DNA of 64,000 nucleotides, taken from the NCBI RefSeq assembly GCF_043195135.1, contig NZ_JBAFWP010000019.1; one strand, 5' to 3'. The stretch's first letter is position 1; every line of letters begins with the position of its first letter. Positions 41,057-51,856 of this stretch are shown here, piece by piece. The DNA comes from NCEH01 sp043195135. GTDB lineage: Bacteria; Pseudomonadota; Alphaproteobacteria; Rhizobiales; Xanthobacteraceae. The notes under the pieces are model-generated. The model was given only the letters and a program-made list of their open reading frames with translations. It had not been told where the DNA came from and ran no database searches. The position numbers and the translations under genes are program-made.

Positions 41057-43447
41057 TCACTCGGCCGCGCGGCGGGCGATCTGGCCCTGCGCGATCTTCC
41101 ACAACGTCGCGGGCGTCGCCGGCATGGGAATATCCTCCGTCCCCAGCGCGTCCGTCAAAGCATTGATGACCGCCGGCGGCGCGGCGATGGCGCCCGCCTC
41201 CCCGCAGCCCTTCATGCCGAGCGGATTGGAGGGGCAGCGGGTTTCCGTCAGGCCGACAACGAACGAGGGCAGGTCGCCGGCCCTGGGCATGGTGTAGTCC
41301 ATGTAGGAGCCGGTCAAAAGCTGACCGTCGGCATCATAGCGCACGCCCTCCAGCAGCGCCTGGCCGACGCCCTGGGCAATGCCGCCGTGCACCTGCCCTT
41401 CCACGATCAGCGGATTGATGACGGACCCGAAATCGTCCACGGCGACCCATTTGACGATTTCCGTCGTCCCGGTCTCGGGATCCACCTCCAGTTCGCAGAT
41501 ATGGCAGCCGGCGGGGAAGGTGAAATTGACGGGGTCGTAGAACGCCCCTTCCTTCAGGCCCGGCTCGATCTCCGAGGTGGGGAATTTGTGCGCGACATAA
41601 GCGTTCAGCGCCACCGCGGCGAAGGCGAGCGAACGGTCGGTGCCGCTGACGGTGAAATGGCCGTCCTTGAACTCGATGTCGCCTTCCGAGGCTTCCAGGA
41701 TATGGGCGGCGATCTTCTTCGCTTTGGCCTCCACCTTGTCGAGGGCCTTGGAGATGGCGGACATGCCCACCGCGCCGGAGCGCGACCCATAGGTCCCCAT
41801 GCCGAACTGCACCTTGTCGGTGTCGCCATGGACGATGGTCACATGGTCGATGGGAATGCCGAGGCGGGCGGAAACCAGCTGGGCGAACGTGGTTTCATGC
41901 CCCTGGCCGTGGCTGTGGGAGCCGGTGAGCACCTCCACATTGCCGGTGGGATTCACGCGCACCTCGGCGCTTTCCCAGAGGCCGACACCGGCACCCAGCG
42001 AACCCACGGCTGCGGAAGGGGCGATGCCGCAGGCTTCGATATAATTGGAAAGCCCTATGCCGCGCAGCTTGCCGCGCCGGGCGGCTTCCGCCTTGCGGGC
42101 GGGAAAATTGGCATAATCCGAAAGTTCCAGCGCCTTATCGAGCGAAGCCGCGTATCCGCCGATGTCGTAGGAGAGGATCACCGGCGTCTGATGCGGGAAG
42201 CTGGTGATGAAATTGCGCCGCCGGAATTCGGCCGAATCCTGGCCGATCTCCCGCGCCGCCTTCTCGACGATGCGCTCCACCAGGAAGGTCGCCTCCGGCC
42301 GCCCGGCGCCGCGATAGGCGTCCACCGGCGCGGTGTTGGTATAGACCGCATCCACCTCGCAATAGATGGCCGGAATGTCGTACTGGCCGGACAGCAGCGT
42401 CGCATAGAGATAGGTCGGCACGCACGAGGCAAAGGTGGAGAGATAGGCCCCCATGTTGGCGGTGGTCTTGACCCGGAAGCCGATGATCTTGCCCGCGCCA
42501 TCCAGCGCCAGTTCGCCATGGGTGATGTGATCGCGCCCGTGGGCGTCGCACAGGAAGGCCTCCGAGCGATCGCAGGTCCATTTCACCGGCCGCCCGACCC
42601 GCTTGGACGCCCAGGCGCACACCGTCTCTTCCGCATAGATGAAGATCTTGGAACCGAAGCCGCCGCCCACGTCCGGGGCGATCACCCGCAGCTTGTTTTC
42701 CGGCGCAAGCCCGACGAAGGCGGACAACACGAGCCGCGCCACATGGGGGTTCTGGCTGGTGGTCCAGAGCGTGTAGGCCTCGTCGCCCGCATCATATTCG
42801 CCGATCGCCGCGCGCGGCTCCATGGGATTGGGTGCGAGGCGATTGTTGACGAGGTCGATGGTCGTCACATGGGCGGCGCGGGCGAAGGCGGCCTCGGTGG
42901 CGGCCTTGTCGCCCAATTCCCATTCAAACGCGGTGTTGTGGGGCGCCTCGTCGTGAATCTGCGCCGTGCCGGCGGCCTGCGCCGATCCCAGATCCGCGGC
43001 GGCGGGCAGCACTTCGTAATCCACCGCGATGGCGGCGGCGGCGTCCTTGGCGGCGTTCAGCGTCTCGCCGATCACCACCGCCACATGGTCGCCCACGTAG
43101 CGCACCTTGTCCTTGGCGAGGGCCGCGTGATGGCCCGCCTTCATGGGCGATCCGTCCTTGGAATGGATCATCCAGCCGCAGATCAGCCCGCGAATCCCGT
43201 CATGCGCCAGATCCTGGCCGGTGAGGATGGCGACCACGCCCGGCATGCCCGCAGCGGCGGACGTATCGATGCCGCGAATGCGCGCATGGGCATAAGGCGA
43301 GCGCAGGAAATAGGCGTGCGCCTGACCCGGCCGGGCGAGATCGTCGGTATAGCGGCCCTTGCCGGTGATGAAGCGGCGGTCTTCCTTGCGGCGCACCGGC
43401 GCGCCGAGCGGCGTCACCTTGCTGGTATCGAAGCTGTTGGCGTTCAT
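41057..43447 (-). CDS. coxL: Mo-hydroxylase large subunit, form II CoxL-like
   Basis: 796-residue molybdopterin-binding subunit of the xanthine oxidase family. The active-site loop reads AYRGAGR at 377-383, the form II signature; true form I CO dehydrogenase has AYXCSFR with a copper-binding cysteine. The other expected residues are present: GGGFGSK at 261-267, the QGxxH-type SHGQGHETTFAQ, and the general base Glu750 in GCGEAG. The complex could oxidise CO slowly or act on another small aromatic or aldehyde substrate; databases usually call it aerobic CO dehydrogenase. ATG at 43447. Confidence 0.9.
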   Translation of the reverse strand: MNANSFDTSKVTPLGAPVRRKEDRRFITGKGRYTDDLARPGQAHAYFLRSPYAHARIRGIDTSAAAGMPGVVAILTGQDLAHDGIRGLICGWMIHSKDGSPMKAGHHAALAKDKVRYVGDHVAVVIGETLNAAKDAAAAIAVDYEVLPAAADLGSAQAAGTAQIHDEAPHNTAFEWELGDKAATEAAFARAAHVTTIDLVNNRLAPNPMEPRAAIGEYDAGDEAYTLWTTSQNPHVARLVLSAFVGLAPENKLRVIAPDVGGGFGSKIFIYAEETVCAWASKRVGRPVKWTCDRSEAFLCDAHGRDHITHGELALDGAGKIIGFRVKTTANMGAYLSTFASCVPTYLYATLLSGQYDIPAIYCEVDAVYTNTAPVDAYRGAGRPEATFLVERIVEKAAREIGQDSAEFRRRNFITSFPHQTPVILSYDIGGYAASLDKALELSDYANFPARKAEAARRGKLRGIGLSNYIEACGIAPSAAVGSLGAGVGLWESAEVRVNPTGNVEVLTGSHSHGQGHETTFAQLVSARLGIPIDHVTIVHGDTDKVQFGMGTYGSRSGAVGMSAISKALDKVEAKAKKIAAHILEASEGDIEFKDGHFTVSGTDRSLAFAAVALNAYVAHKFPTSEIEPGLKEGAFYDPVNFTFPAGCHICELEVDPETGTTEIVKWVAVDDFGSVINPLIVEGQVHGGIAQGVGQALLEGVRYDADGQLLTGSYMDYTMPRAGDLPSFVVGLTETRCPSNPLGMKGCGEAGAIAAPPAVINALTDALGTEDIPMPATPATLWKIAQGQIARRAAE

Positions 43448-43571
43448 GGCGTCCTCCCTGGGGGACTGGCGAAACGGAACTCCGGGCAGCGCGCTCGCGT
43501 CTTGGCGGCGAGCGTCGCGGCCCCGGGCATTCGGACAATCGGGCCGCGGCCCGGCACGTCGCGCAGTGGCG

Positions 43572-44063
<492 letters not shown>

Positions 44064-44429
44064 CCGCGTCCTCCCGCAGTGGGCGTAACGCCCGTGCTCA
44101 CGCGCTTTGGCCCACCCGCACCTTTTATTGCTTCCAGTGTGGGTCGGCCAAGGCGACGCGGTCAAGGGCGATCGCTCCCGTCCGGGGGCGAATCCGGATG
44201 GGACGCGCTGGCCCCGTGCGGGCCGGTGCGGCAGGATGAAAATGATGTGACGCAGGCGCCAGCAGGTGTTGCGCCATGCCGCGCCTGTGGGAAACTCGCC
44301 CCGACGCACGCAAGGCCCGGTAGCCATTTGTCTCCCGCCACCACCCGCGCTATGAGTTGAATGGAAAAGCGCCCAAACTCCAGGCACGATCAAGAAATAG
44401 GCGCACTCGAACACAGGGGCATCGGACGG
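44064..44429. promoter_or_regulatory. divergent region between coxS and livH
   Basis: 366-bp gap between divergent operons, presumed to hold both promoters. I see no convincing inverted repeat, sigma-54 site or terminator in it; open frames here have no family resemblance. Confidence 0.45.
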
Positions 44430-45347
44430 ATGGATATCTTCCTCCAGCAGCTCATCAACGGGCTGACGCTCGGCTCCATCTACGGTCTCATCGCCATCGG
44501 CTACACGATGGTCTTCGGCATCATCGGCATGGTGAACTTCGCCCATGGCGACGTGTTCATGGTGTCGAGCTTCATCGGCCTCACCTGTTTCCTGCTGCTG
44601 ACGACCGTGCTCGGAATCAGCTCGGTATTCCTGGTGCTGGCGATCGTGCTCGTGGTGGCCATGATCTTCACCGGCCTCGTGAGCTGGAGCATCGAGCGCC
44701 TCGCCTATCGCCCGCTGCGTGGCTCGTTCCGGCTGGCGCCCATGATCTCGGCCATCGGCATGTCGATCCTGCTCTCGAATTTCGTGCAGGTCGCCCAGGG
44801 CCCGCGCAACAAATCGATCCCGCCTCTGGTGACCGACGTGATCGTGCTGATCGACCGCGACGGCTATCAGGTCACCCTCGCCTACAAGCAATTGATCATC
44901 ATGGCGGTGACCGCCATATGCCTCGGCATCTTCTGGTTCCTGGTGCAGAAAACCTCGCTCGGCCGCGCCCAGCGGGCGTGCGAGCAGGATCGCAAGATGG
45001 CGGCGCTGCTCGGCGTGGACGTGGACCGCACCATCTCGCTCACCTTCATCATCGGCGCCGCCCTGGCCGCCGTGGCGGGCACCATGTACCTGATGAATTA
45101 TGGCGTCGTGAACTTCTCGGATGGCTTCGTTCCGGGCGTGAAGGCGTTCACGGCGGCGGTCCTCGGCGGCATCGGCTCGCTGCCCGGCGCGGTGCTGGGC
45201 GGCCTGCTCATCGGCCTGATCGAGACGTTCTGGTCCGCCTATTTCACCATCGAGTACAAAGACGTGGCCGCCTTCTCCATCCTCGCCATCACGCTCATCT
45301 TCATGCCCCAGGGCCTGCTCGGCCGGCCGGAAGTGGAGAAGGTCTGA
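44430..45347 (+). CDS. livH: branched-chain amino acid ABC transporter permease LivH
   Basis: 305-residue permease with about eight membrane helices: starts MDIFLQQLINGLTLGSIYGLIAIGYTMVFGIIGMVNFAHGD, which is canonical, and contains the EAA-like RACEQDRKMAALLGVD. Imports branched-chain or related amino acids with LivM, LivF, LivG and LivK. ATG at 44430; its stop overlaps the livM start (TGATG). Confidence 0.95.
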   Translation: MDIFLQQLINGLTLGSIYGLIAIGYTMVFGIIGMVNFAHGDVFMVSSFIGLTCFLLLTTVLGISSVFLVLAIVLVVAMIFTGLVSWSIERLAYRPLRGSFRLAPMISAIGMSILLSNFVQVAQGPRNKSIPPLVTDVIVLIDRDGYQVTLAYKQLIIMAVTAICLGIFWFLVQKTSLGRAQRACEQDRKMAALLGVDVDRTISLTFIIGAALAAVAGTMYLMNYGVVNFSDGFVPGVKAFTAAVLGGIGSLPGAVLGGLLIGLIETFWSAYFTIEYKDVAAFSILAITLIFMPQGLLGRPEVEKV

Positions 45348-46771
45348 TGCAGGCCGGTGTGTCTGCGGGAAGCCGCGAGGCCGTGCTGCCGGTCGCGCTG
45401 AAGGACGCCGCCATCAGCGCCGTGCTCACCTTCCTCGTCCTGACGCCGCTGGTGGGGCTGCGGGCCACGGAGGATTCCGGGGGCCCGCTGATCCTCACCT
45501 ACCGGTTCGGCCTGGTTCTGATCTTCGCCGCCATCGTCGCGGTGTTGCGCTTCGTGCTCCACCTCACGCTGTGGCGGCCGGGTCGGATCAAGGGCGGCGG
45601 CAATACGGCGCTTGCGGCCATTGCCGACAAGGCGGAACCCTTCGCAAAGCCGGTATTCTTTGCATTCGCCATCGCCTTCCCCGCGCTGGCCGTGCTCGGC
45701 GCCGGGGACCTCGGTGCGAGCCGCTATTACATCGACCTCGGCATCTACATCATGACCTATGTGATGCTGGGCTGGGGCCTCAACATCGTGGTGGGCCTCG
45801 CGGGGCTGCTGGACCTCGGCTATGTCGCCTTCTACGCCGTCGGCGCCTATGCCTTCGCCCTGCTCTCCACCAGCGTGCCGTTGAACGATTTCCTCGCCGG
45901 CCATCTCGGCGAAGGCTTCTGGGCCGCCTGGGCGTTCTGGCTGTGCCTGCCCATCTCCGGCCTGCTGGCGGGCTTCTGGGGCCTGATCCTCGGCTTTCCG
46001 GTGCTGCGGCTGCGGGGCGATTATCTCGCCATCGTCACGCTGGCCTTCGGCGAGATCATCCGCCTGGTGCTGATCAATTGGGTGGATCTGACCAATGGCG
46101 GGGCGGGCATCTCCTCCATCCCCGCCATCACCTTCTTCGGCATTCCCTTCACGGCGGGTGACGACGGGTTCGCGGCGCTGTTCGGCCTGCCGTTCAACGC
46201 GATGCACCGCATCATCTTTCTCTATTTCGTGATTCTCGGCCTCGCCGCCCTCACTGCCCTCGCCACCGTGCGCTTGCGGCGCATGCCGGTGGGCCGCGCC
46301 TGGGAGGCGCTGCGGGAAGACGAGATCGCCTGCCGCTCGCTCGGCATCAACACCACGCTCACCAAGCTGACTGCGTTTTCCATCGGCGCCATGTTCGGCG
46401 GCTTTGCCGGCGCCTTCTTCGCGGTGCGGGTGAGGTTCGTCTCGCCGGAATCCTTCACCTTCATGGAATCGGCGGTGATACTGGCGATCGTGGTGCTGGG
46501 GGGAATGGGCTCCCAGATGGGCGTTGCCGCCTCGGCGATCCTGCTCATCGGCGGCATGGAATTGCTGCGCAACCTCACCTTCCTGAAGGACCCCTGGCTG
46601 CTTGGACCGGATTTCGACCCCACCCTCTATCGCATGCTGATCTTCGGCTTCGCCATGGTTGCGGTCATGGTCTGGCGGCCGCGCGGCCTGGTCTCCAGCC
46701 GCCTGGCCACAATCTTCCTCAAGGAGCGCAAGAAGGTATCCGGCGATCTCGTGAAGGAGGGCCACGGATGA
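45347..46771 (+). CDS. livM: branched-chain amino acid ABC transporter permease LivM
   Basis: 474-residue permease with an N-terminal extension of about 90 residues carrying extra helices (DUF3382-like) before the core. Core motifs include GWGLNIVVGLAGLLDLGYVAFYAVGAY, VLRLRGDYLAIVTLAFGEIIRL and REDEIACRSLGINTT. Second gene of the liv operon; ends in an ATGA overlap with livG. Confidence 0.95.
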   Translation: MQAGVSAGSREAVLPVALKDAAISAVLTFLVLTPLVGLRATEDSGGPLILTYRFGLVLIFAAIVAVLRFVLHLTLWRPGRIKGGGNTALAAIADKAEPFAKPVFFAFAIAFPALAVLGAGDLGASRYYIDLGIYIMTYVMLGWGLNIVVGLAGLLDLGYVAFYAVGAYAFALLSTSVPLNDFLAGHLGEGFWAAWAFWLCLPISGLLAGFWGLILGFPVLRLRGDYLAIVTLAFGEIIRLVLINWVDLTNGGAGISSIPAITFFGIPFTAGDDGFAALFGLPFNAMHRIIFLYFVILGLAALTALATVRLRRMPVGRAWEALREDEIACRSLGINTTLTKLTAFSIGAMFGGFAGAFFAVRVRFVSPESFTFMESAVILAIVVLGGMGSQMGVAASAILLIGGMELLRNLTFLKDPWLLGPDFDPTLYRMLIFGFAMVAVMVWRPRGLVSSRLATIFLKERKKVSGDLVKEGHG

Positions 46772-47672
46772 GGCCCTGGGAGAGCGACCCCATCCTTCTG
46801 GTGGACCACCTGAGCATGCGGTTCGGCGGCCTCGTCGCCGTCGGCGACGTTTCGCTGCGGGCGGGACGGGGGGACATCACCGCCGTCATCGGCCCCAATG
46901 GCGCCGGCAAGACGACGGTTTTCAACTGCATCACCGGCTTCTACAAGCCGAGTTCGGGCCGGCTCGCGCTCGCCCATGGCGGGGCGCCGAGCGCGGCCGA
47001 GATCGACGCCTTGACCCGCAACGGCCTTGCCGCCGCGCGCACGAAAGCCGGCGCCCTGTTCCTGCTGGAGCGTTTGCCGGACTATAAGGTCGCCTCCCAG
47101 GCCAAGGTCGCCCGCACGTTCCAGAACATTCGTCTGTTCTCGGGCATGACGGTGCTGGAAAACCTGCTGGTGGCCCAGCACATGAGCCTGACCGAAACCG
47201 GACTGCTCTCCCCATCCGCGCTCCTGAACCTGCCGAGCTGGCGGCGGCGGGAAAAGCAGGCGGTGGACCGTGCGCTGCACTGGCTGGAACGCATCGCTCT
47301 GGTGGACCGCGCGGACGACCCGGCGGGCGATCTGCCCTACGGCGACCAGCGGCGGCTGGAGATTGCCCGGGCCATGTGTTCCGAACCCGCACTCCTGTGC
47401 CTGGATGAGCCGGCCGCCGGGCTGAACCCGCGCGAATCCGCGGCCCTGAACGCCCTGCTCCTGGCGATCCGGCAGGAGAAGACGTCCGTGTTGCTGATCG
47501 AGCACGACATGTCGGTGGTGATGGAGATTTCCGACCACGTCATCGTGCTGGAATACGGCCGCAAGATCGCCGACGGCACGCCCGCCGAGGTGCGCTCCGA
47601 CCCGCGCGTCATCGCCGCCTATCTAGGCGTGGACGAGGATGCGGTCGACCAGGTGGAAGCGGAGGTGGGCCC

Positions 47673-47676
<4 letters not shown>
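46768..47676 (+). CDS. livG: branched-chain amino acid ABC transporter ATP-binding protein LivG
   Basis: 302-residue ATPase. Walker A GPNGAGKT, Q-loop region ARTFQNIRLFSGMTV, signature LPYGDQRRLEIARAM (variant LSGGQ) and Walker B LLCLDEPAAGLNP are all visible. Energises the transporter with LivF. ATG overlaps livM stop; ATGA overlap with livF follows. Confidence 0.95.
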
Positions 47677-48392
<716 letters not shown>

Positions 48393-48395
48393 GCC

Positions 48396-48851
48396 ATGGC
48401 GAACCTGCCGCATCCTGGCCGCCCCTCCTCCCCCATGATCCTGCTGCCGGTGCTTGCGCTTGTGGCGATGGCGGTGCTCTTCCTCGCGCGCCCGAGCGCG
48501 GTGGTGGAAGTCTCCACGGGCGATTTCATGCTGGTGACGCTGTTTCTCGGCGGGGGCGCGGCCTGGCTCACCGGGCGGGCGGTGGCGAACGGGTGGAAGC
48601 CGTTCGCCCTCGTGCTCGCTTATTCCCTGTTGCTGACGGCGGCGGTGCGCTTCTGCCATTTCGCCTTGTTCAAGGGCACGCTGTTCGCGCTCGACTATTA
48701 TCTCGTGGAAGCGGTGCTGCTGTTCGCCATCGCAACCCTCGGCTTCCGGTCGGTGCGCAAGCAGCAGATGACCGTGCGCTACGATTGGCTCTACGAATCT
48801 GCCGGCCCGCTGTCCTGGCGCAACAAGGCCGGCACGAATGAAGCGGCGTGA
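48396..48851 (+). CDS. DUF6867-like membrane protein in liv operon
   Basis: 151-residue protein with about four membrane helices and the C-terminal segment KQQMTVRYDWLYESAGPLSWRNK. I recognise it as the DUF6867-type protein that rides in liv operons of Bradyrhizobium and relatives; its function in transport is unknown. ATG at 48396 directly follows livF, so it is cotranslated. 111 bp before livK. Confidence 0.65.
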   Translation: MANLPHPGRPSSPMILLPVLALVAMAVLFLARPSAVVEVSTGDFMLVTLFLGGGAAWLTGRAVANGWKPFALVLAYSLLLTAAVRFCHFALFKGTLFALDYYLVEAVLLFAIATLGFRSVRKQQMTVRYDWLYESAGPLSWRNKAGTNEAA

Positions 48852-48962
48852 TCCATTTGGCGTGTCGACAGGGAACGGGAAACCGGCACAATGTCAGCCG
48901 GACGCACGCTCTGCCGGCGCGGTGAAGGTCTTCGTCGCCCGGTATAACCAGAGGAGAACAGG

Positions 48963-50078
48963 ATGAGGAAGCTGTTACTTGCCGGCCTCGCGGTCGGTGC
49001 CGGCCTCGCCCTCGCGGCGGCCGGAACTGCTGCCTACGCGCAGGCGCCTCTCAAGATGGGCGCGGGTGGTCCGATGACCGGCCCGAATGCCGCTTTCGGC
49101 GCGCAGATCAAGACCGGCGTCGAACAGGCGGTGGCGGACATCAACGCCGCCGGCGGCATCAACGGCCAGAAGATCGAACTTTCGATCGGCGACGACGCCT
49201 CCAAGCCCGAGCAGGGCAAGTCGGCGGCCAACAAGTTCATCTCCGACGGCGTGAAATACGTGGTCGGCCACTTCAATTCGGGCGTCTCGATCCCGACCTC
49301 GACGGATTATGAGGAAGCCGGCGTTCTCCAGATCAGCCCGGCCTCCACGAACCCGCAGTTCACCGAGCGCAAGATGTGGAACACGTTCCGCACCTGCGGC
49401 CGCGACGACCAGCAGGGCGCGGTTGCGGGCGACTACATCGTCGCCAATTTCAAGGACAAGAAGGTCGCCATCGTCCACGACAAGACCCCCTACGGGAAGG
49501 GCCTTGCCGACGAAACCCAGAAGGCCATGAACAAGGGCGGCGTCAAGGAAGTGCTCTATGAGGGCATCAATCCTGGCGAGAAGGACTATTCCGCCCTCGT
49601 CTCCAAGCTCAAGGCCGCGGGCGTCGATCTCGTCTATTACGGCGGGCTGCATCCGGAAGCCGGCCTGCTGGTGCGCCAGATGCGCGACCAGGGCCTGAAG
49701 AGCGTCCTGTTCTCCGGCGACGGCATCACGGACAAGGAGTTCTGGTCCATCGCCGGGCCCGGCGCCGCCGGCACGCTGATGACCTTCGGCCCCGATCCGC
49801 GCAAGAACCCCGCCGCGAAGGAAGTGGTGGACCGGTTCAAGGCCAAGGGCGTCGATCCGGAAGGCTATGTCCTCTATTCCTATGCCGCTGTGCAGATCAT
49901 CAAGCAGGCGGCCGAGGCCACCAAGTCCACCGACCCGAAGAAGATCGCCGACTACATGCATTCCGGCGCGACCTTCCAGACCGTGCTTGGCCCGCTCTCC
50001 TTCGACAAGAAGGGCGACATCACGAAGAAGGATTATGTCGTCTATATCTGGAAGGACGGGGCTTACAGCGAGATCTGA
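48963..50078 (+). CDS. livK: branched-chain amino acid ABC transporter substrate-binding protein LivK
   Basis: 371-residue periplasmic binding protein. Signal peptide MRKLLLAGLAVGAGLALAAAGTAAYAQ, then the LivJ/LivK fold with GPMTGPNAAFGAQIKTGVEQAVADINAAGGING and SPASTNPQFTE. Last gene of the operon, preceded by AGGAGAACAGG and followed by a strong terminator. Ligand class is inferred from family; aromatic or short amides are also known ligands. Confidence 0.93.
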   Translation: MRKLLLAGLAVGAGLALAAAGTAAYAQAPLKMGAGGPMTGPNAAFGAQIKTGVEQAVADINAAGGINGQKIELSIGDDASKPEQGKSAANKFISDGVKYVVGHFNSGVSIPTSTDYEEAGVLQISPASTNPQFTERKMWNTFRTCGRDDQQGAVAGDYIVANFKDKKVAIVHDKTPYGKGLADETQKAMNKGGVKEVLYEGINPGEKDYSALVSKLKAAGVDLVYYGGLHPEAGLLVRQMRDQGLKSVLFSGDGITDKEFWSIAGPGAAGTLMTFGPDPRKNPAAKEVVDRFKAKGVDPEGYVLYSYAAVQIIKQAAEATKSTDPKKIADYMHSGATFQTVLGPLSFDKKGDITKKDYVVYIWKDGAYSEI

Positions 50079-50100
50079 CCGCGCTGCGGTCATTTTGTGA

Positions 50101-50126
50101 AAGGCCCGCGCTCCGGCGCGGGCCTT
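50101..50126 (+). terminator. rho-independent terminator after livK
   Basis: 11-bp stem AAGGCCCGCGC with GCGCGGGCCTT, TCCG loop, followed by TTTT. It closes the liv operon. Confidence 0.93.
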
Positions 50127-50178
50127 TTTTCATGGGTGCCGCGCCCTGGATGCCGCCGCACCGACAAGGGAAAACGCC

Positions 50179-50799
50179 ATGTTGAAAATCTGGGGACGCC
50201 TCAACTCCACCAATGTGAAGAAAGTGGTTTGGGTCGCACGGGAATTGAACCTGCCGTTCGAGCACACCAATGCCGGCGGTGCGTTCGGCCTCGTGAACGA
50301 ACCGGACTATCGCGCGCTGAACCCCAACGGCCTTGTGCCCTGCGTGGAGCACGACGGCTTGGTGTTGTGGGAATCCAACGCCGTCGTGCGTTATCTCGCG
50401 GCCCGCTACGGAGCCGGCACGCTGTGGCCGGAAGACCCGGCGATCCGCGCCATCGGCGACAAATGGATGGATTGGACCTCCACCTCGTTTGCCGGGCCGT
50501 TCCGCGATGTGTTTTGGAACCTCGTCCGGCTTGCCCCGGAGCAGCGCGACATGGGGGCTGTGGAAAAGGGCATTGCCACCTGCGCCGACCTGCTGGCGCG
50601 CGTGGACGCGGCGCTCGCACACCAGCCCTATCTTTCGGGTGACGCGTTCGCCATGGGGGACATTCCGCTCGGCTGCTTCGCCTATGGCTGGTTCGAACTG
50701 TCCTTCGCCCGCCCGCCGATGCCGCATCTGGAAGCGTGGTATGAGCGGCTGAAAGACCGCCCGGCCTATTGCGAGGCGGTCATGACGCCGCTCACCTGA
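50179..50799 (+). CDS. glutathione S-transferase family protein
   Basis: 206-residue GST. The thioredoxin-like domain starts LKIWGRLNSTNVKKVVWVARELNLPF (Ser/Asn catalytic region) and has the ESNAVVRYLAARYG glutathione-binding helix; C-terminal helical domain contains FAMGDIPLGCFAYGW. Length normal. Monocistronic between the liv terminator and a convergent ccdA. Substrate not predictable. Confidence 0.9.
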   Translation: MLKIWGRLNSTNVKKVVWVARELNLPFEHTNAGGAFGLVNEPDYRALNPNGLVPCVEHDGLVLWESNAVVRYLAARYGAGTLWPEDPAIRAIGDKWMDWTSTSFAGPFRDVFWNLVRLAPEQRDMGAVEKGIATCADLLARVDAALAHQPYLSGDAFAMGDIPLGCFAYGWFELSFARPPMPHLEAWYERLKDRPAYCEAVMTPLT

Positions 50800-50804
50800 G
50801 CGCC

Positions 50805-51536
50805 TCAGCCGATGGTGGACAGGGCCGGGAACGTCTCGATCAGCCAATAGGAGACGCTGGCGATCCAGCCCGACATGAAGGCGATGCCGGTGAGCACCAG
50901 CATCGCCCCCATCACCTTCTCCATCACCGGCAGAAGACGGCGCATGTGGCGCAGGCCATCCAGGAACGGCCGCACCGCCACCGCCGCCAGCAGGAACGGC
51001 ACGCCGAGGCCGGCGGAATAGATCGCCAGCAGGCCCGCGCCCTTCGCGACCGTCGCCTCCGATCCGGCCACCGCCAGGATCGCGCCCAGCACCGGCCCGA
51101 GGCACGGGGTCCAGCCGAAGGCAAAGGCGAGGCCCATCACGAACGCGCCCCACAGGCCGGTGGGTTCGTTCACATGCGGCCGGGCGGTGCGCGACAGCAG
51201 ATGGATCTTGAACACGCCCAGAAAATTCAGCCCCATCACGATGATCGCGATGCCGGCGATGATGGACAGCACTTCCTGGTGCGCGCGCAGCACCTCGCCC
51301 ACCGCCGAGGCGCCGGCCCCCAATGCGACGAACACCACGGTAAAGCCGCTCACGAACAGCAGCGCGCCGAAAATCGCGCGGCGCCCCACCTGCTGCAGCG
51401 GTTCGGCCTTCGAGAGATCCTCCAGCGTCGCGCCGCCGAGGAAGCACAGATAAGGCGGCACCAGAGGCAGGACGCAGGGGGACAGGAAACTCGCGAGGCC
51501 CGCGGCGAAAGCGGCAGGCAGCGTGACATCGGCCAT
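50805..51536 (-). CDS. ccdA: cytochrome c biogenesis protein CcdA
   Basis: 243-residue protein with six membrane helices. Contains SFLSPCVLPLVPPYLCFLGG near residue 16 and FGWTPCLGPVLGAIL near 142, the two cysteine motifs that pass electrons from cytoplasmic thioredoxin to the periplasm for cytochrome c or other maturation. The ATG at 51536 (MADVTLPAAFAAG) is chosen by family. No partner thioredoxin gene is adjacent. Confidence 0.93.
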   Translation of the reverse strand: MADVTLPAAFAAGLASFLSPCVLPLVPPYLCFLGGATLEDLSKAEPLQQVGRRAIFGALLFVSGFTVVFVALGAGASAVGEVLRAHQEVLSIIAGIAIIVMGLNFLGVFKIHLLSRTARPHVNEPTGLWGAFVMGLAFAFGWTPCLGPVLGAILAVAGSEATVAKGAGLLAIYSAGLGVPFLLAAVAVRPFLDGLRHMRRLLPVMEKVMGAMLVLTGIAFMSGWIASVSYWLIETFPALSTIG

Positions 51537-51856
51537 GGGAGGGTTGCACCCTTCGTACGCGAAACCGCACCCCGCGCGTCGCAAGCCGGCGGAGCTTTCG
51601 CCGCCTGTCATGGGCCGGAACGGCGCCACCGCACAAGAGGGCGCGGACCTTGCCTCCCGGCCATGTGATCCGCCTCTTTGCCGCACGCGCCGCCCGTGGA
51701 CGAGGGGCCGGACCGGCCGGCGCGCGCCTTTGCGGGAAGCGCACGGAGGATCGGTTTGGGAAGACGCGACGCCCCAATGAGATAGCGTTTTCCCGATTCC
51801 CTGAAACCGGGAAACCCTCTAGAGCTTAGGTACGATCCCGCTGGCCCGGACGCGAC
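51537..51856. promoter_or_regulatory. divergent region between ccdA and P1 peptidase gene
   Basis: 320-bp intergenic stretch. Near the peptidase side an imperfect hairpin, TTTCCCG (51789-51795) with CGGGAAA (51808-51814), is followed by a CTCTAGAG palindrome. The rest shows nothing I can name. Confidence 0.4.

Noticed and set aside
41057..43447. True (form I) CO dehydrogenase
   Set aside because: The active-site loop lacks the AYXCSFR cysteine and reads AYRGAGR.
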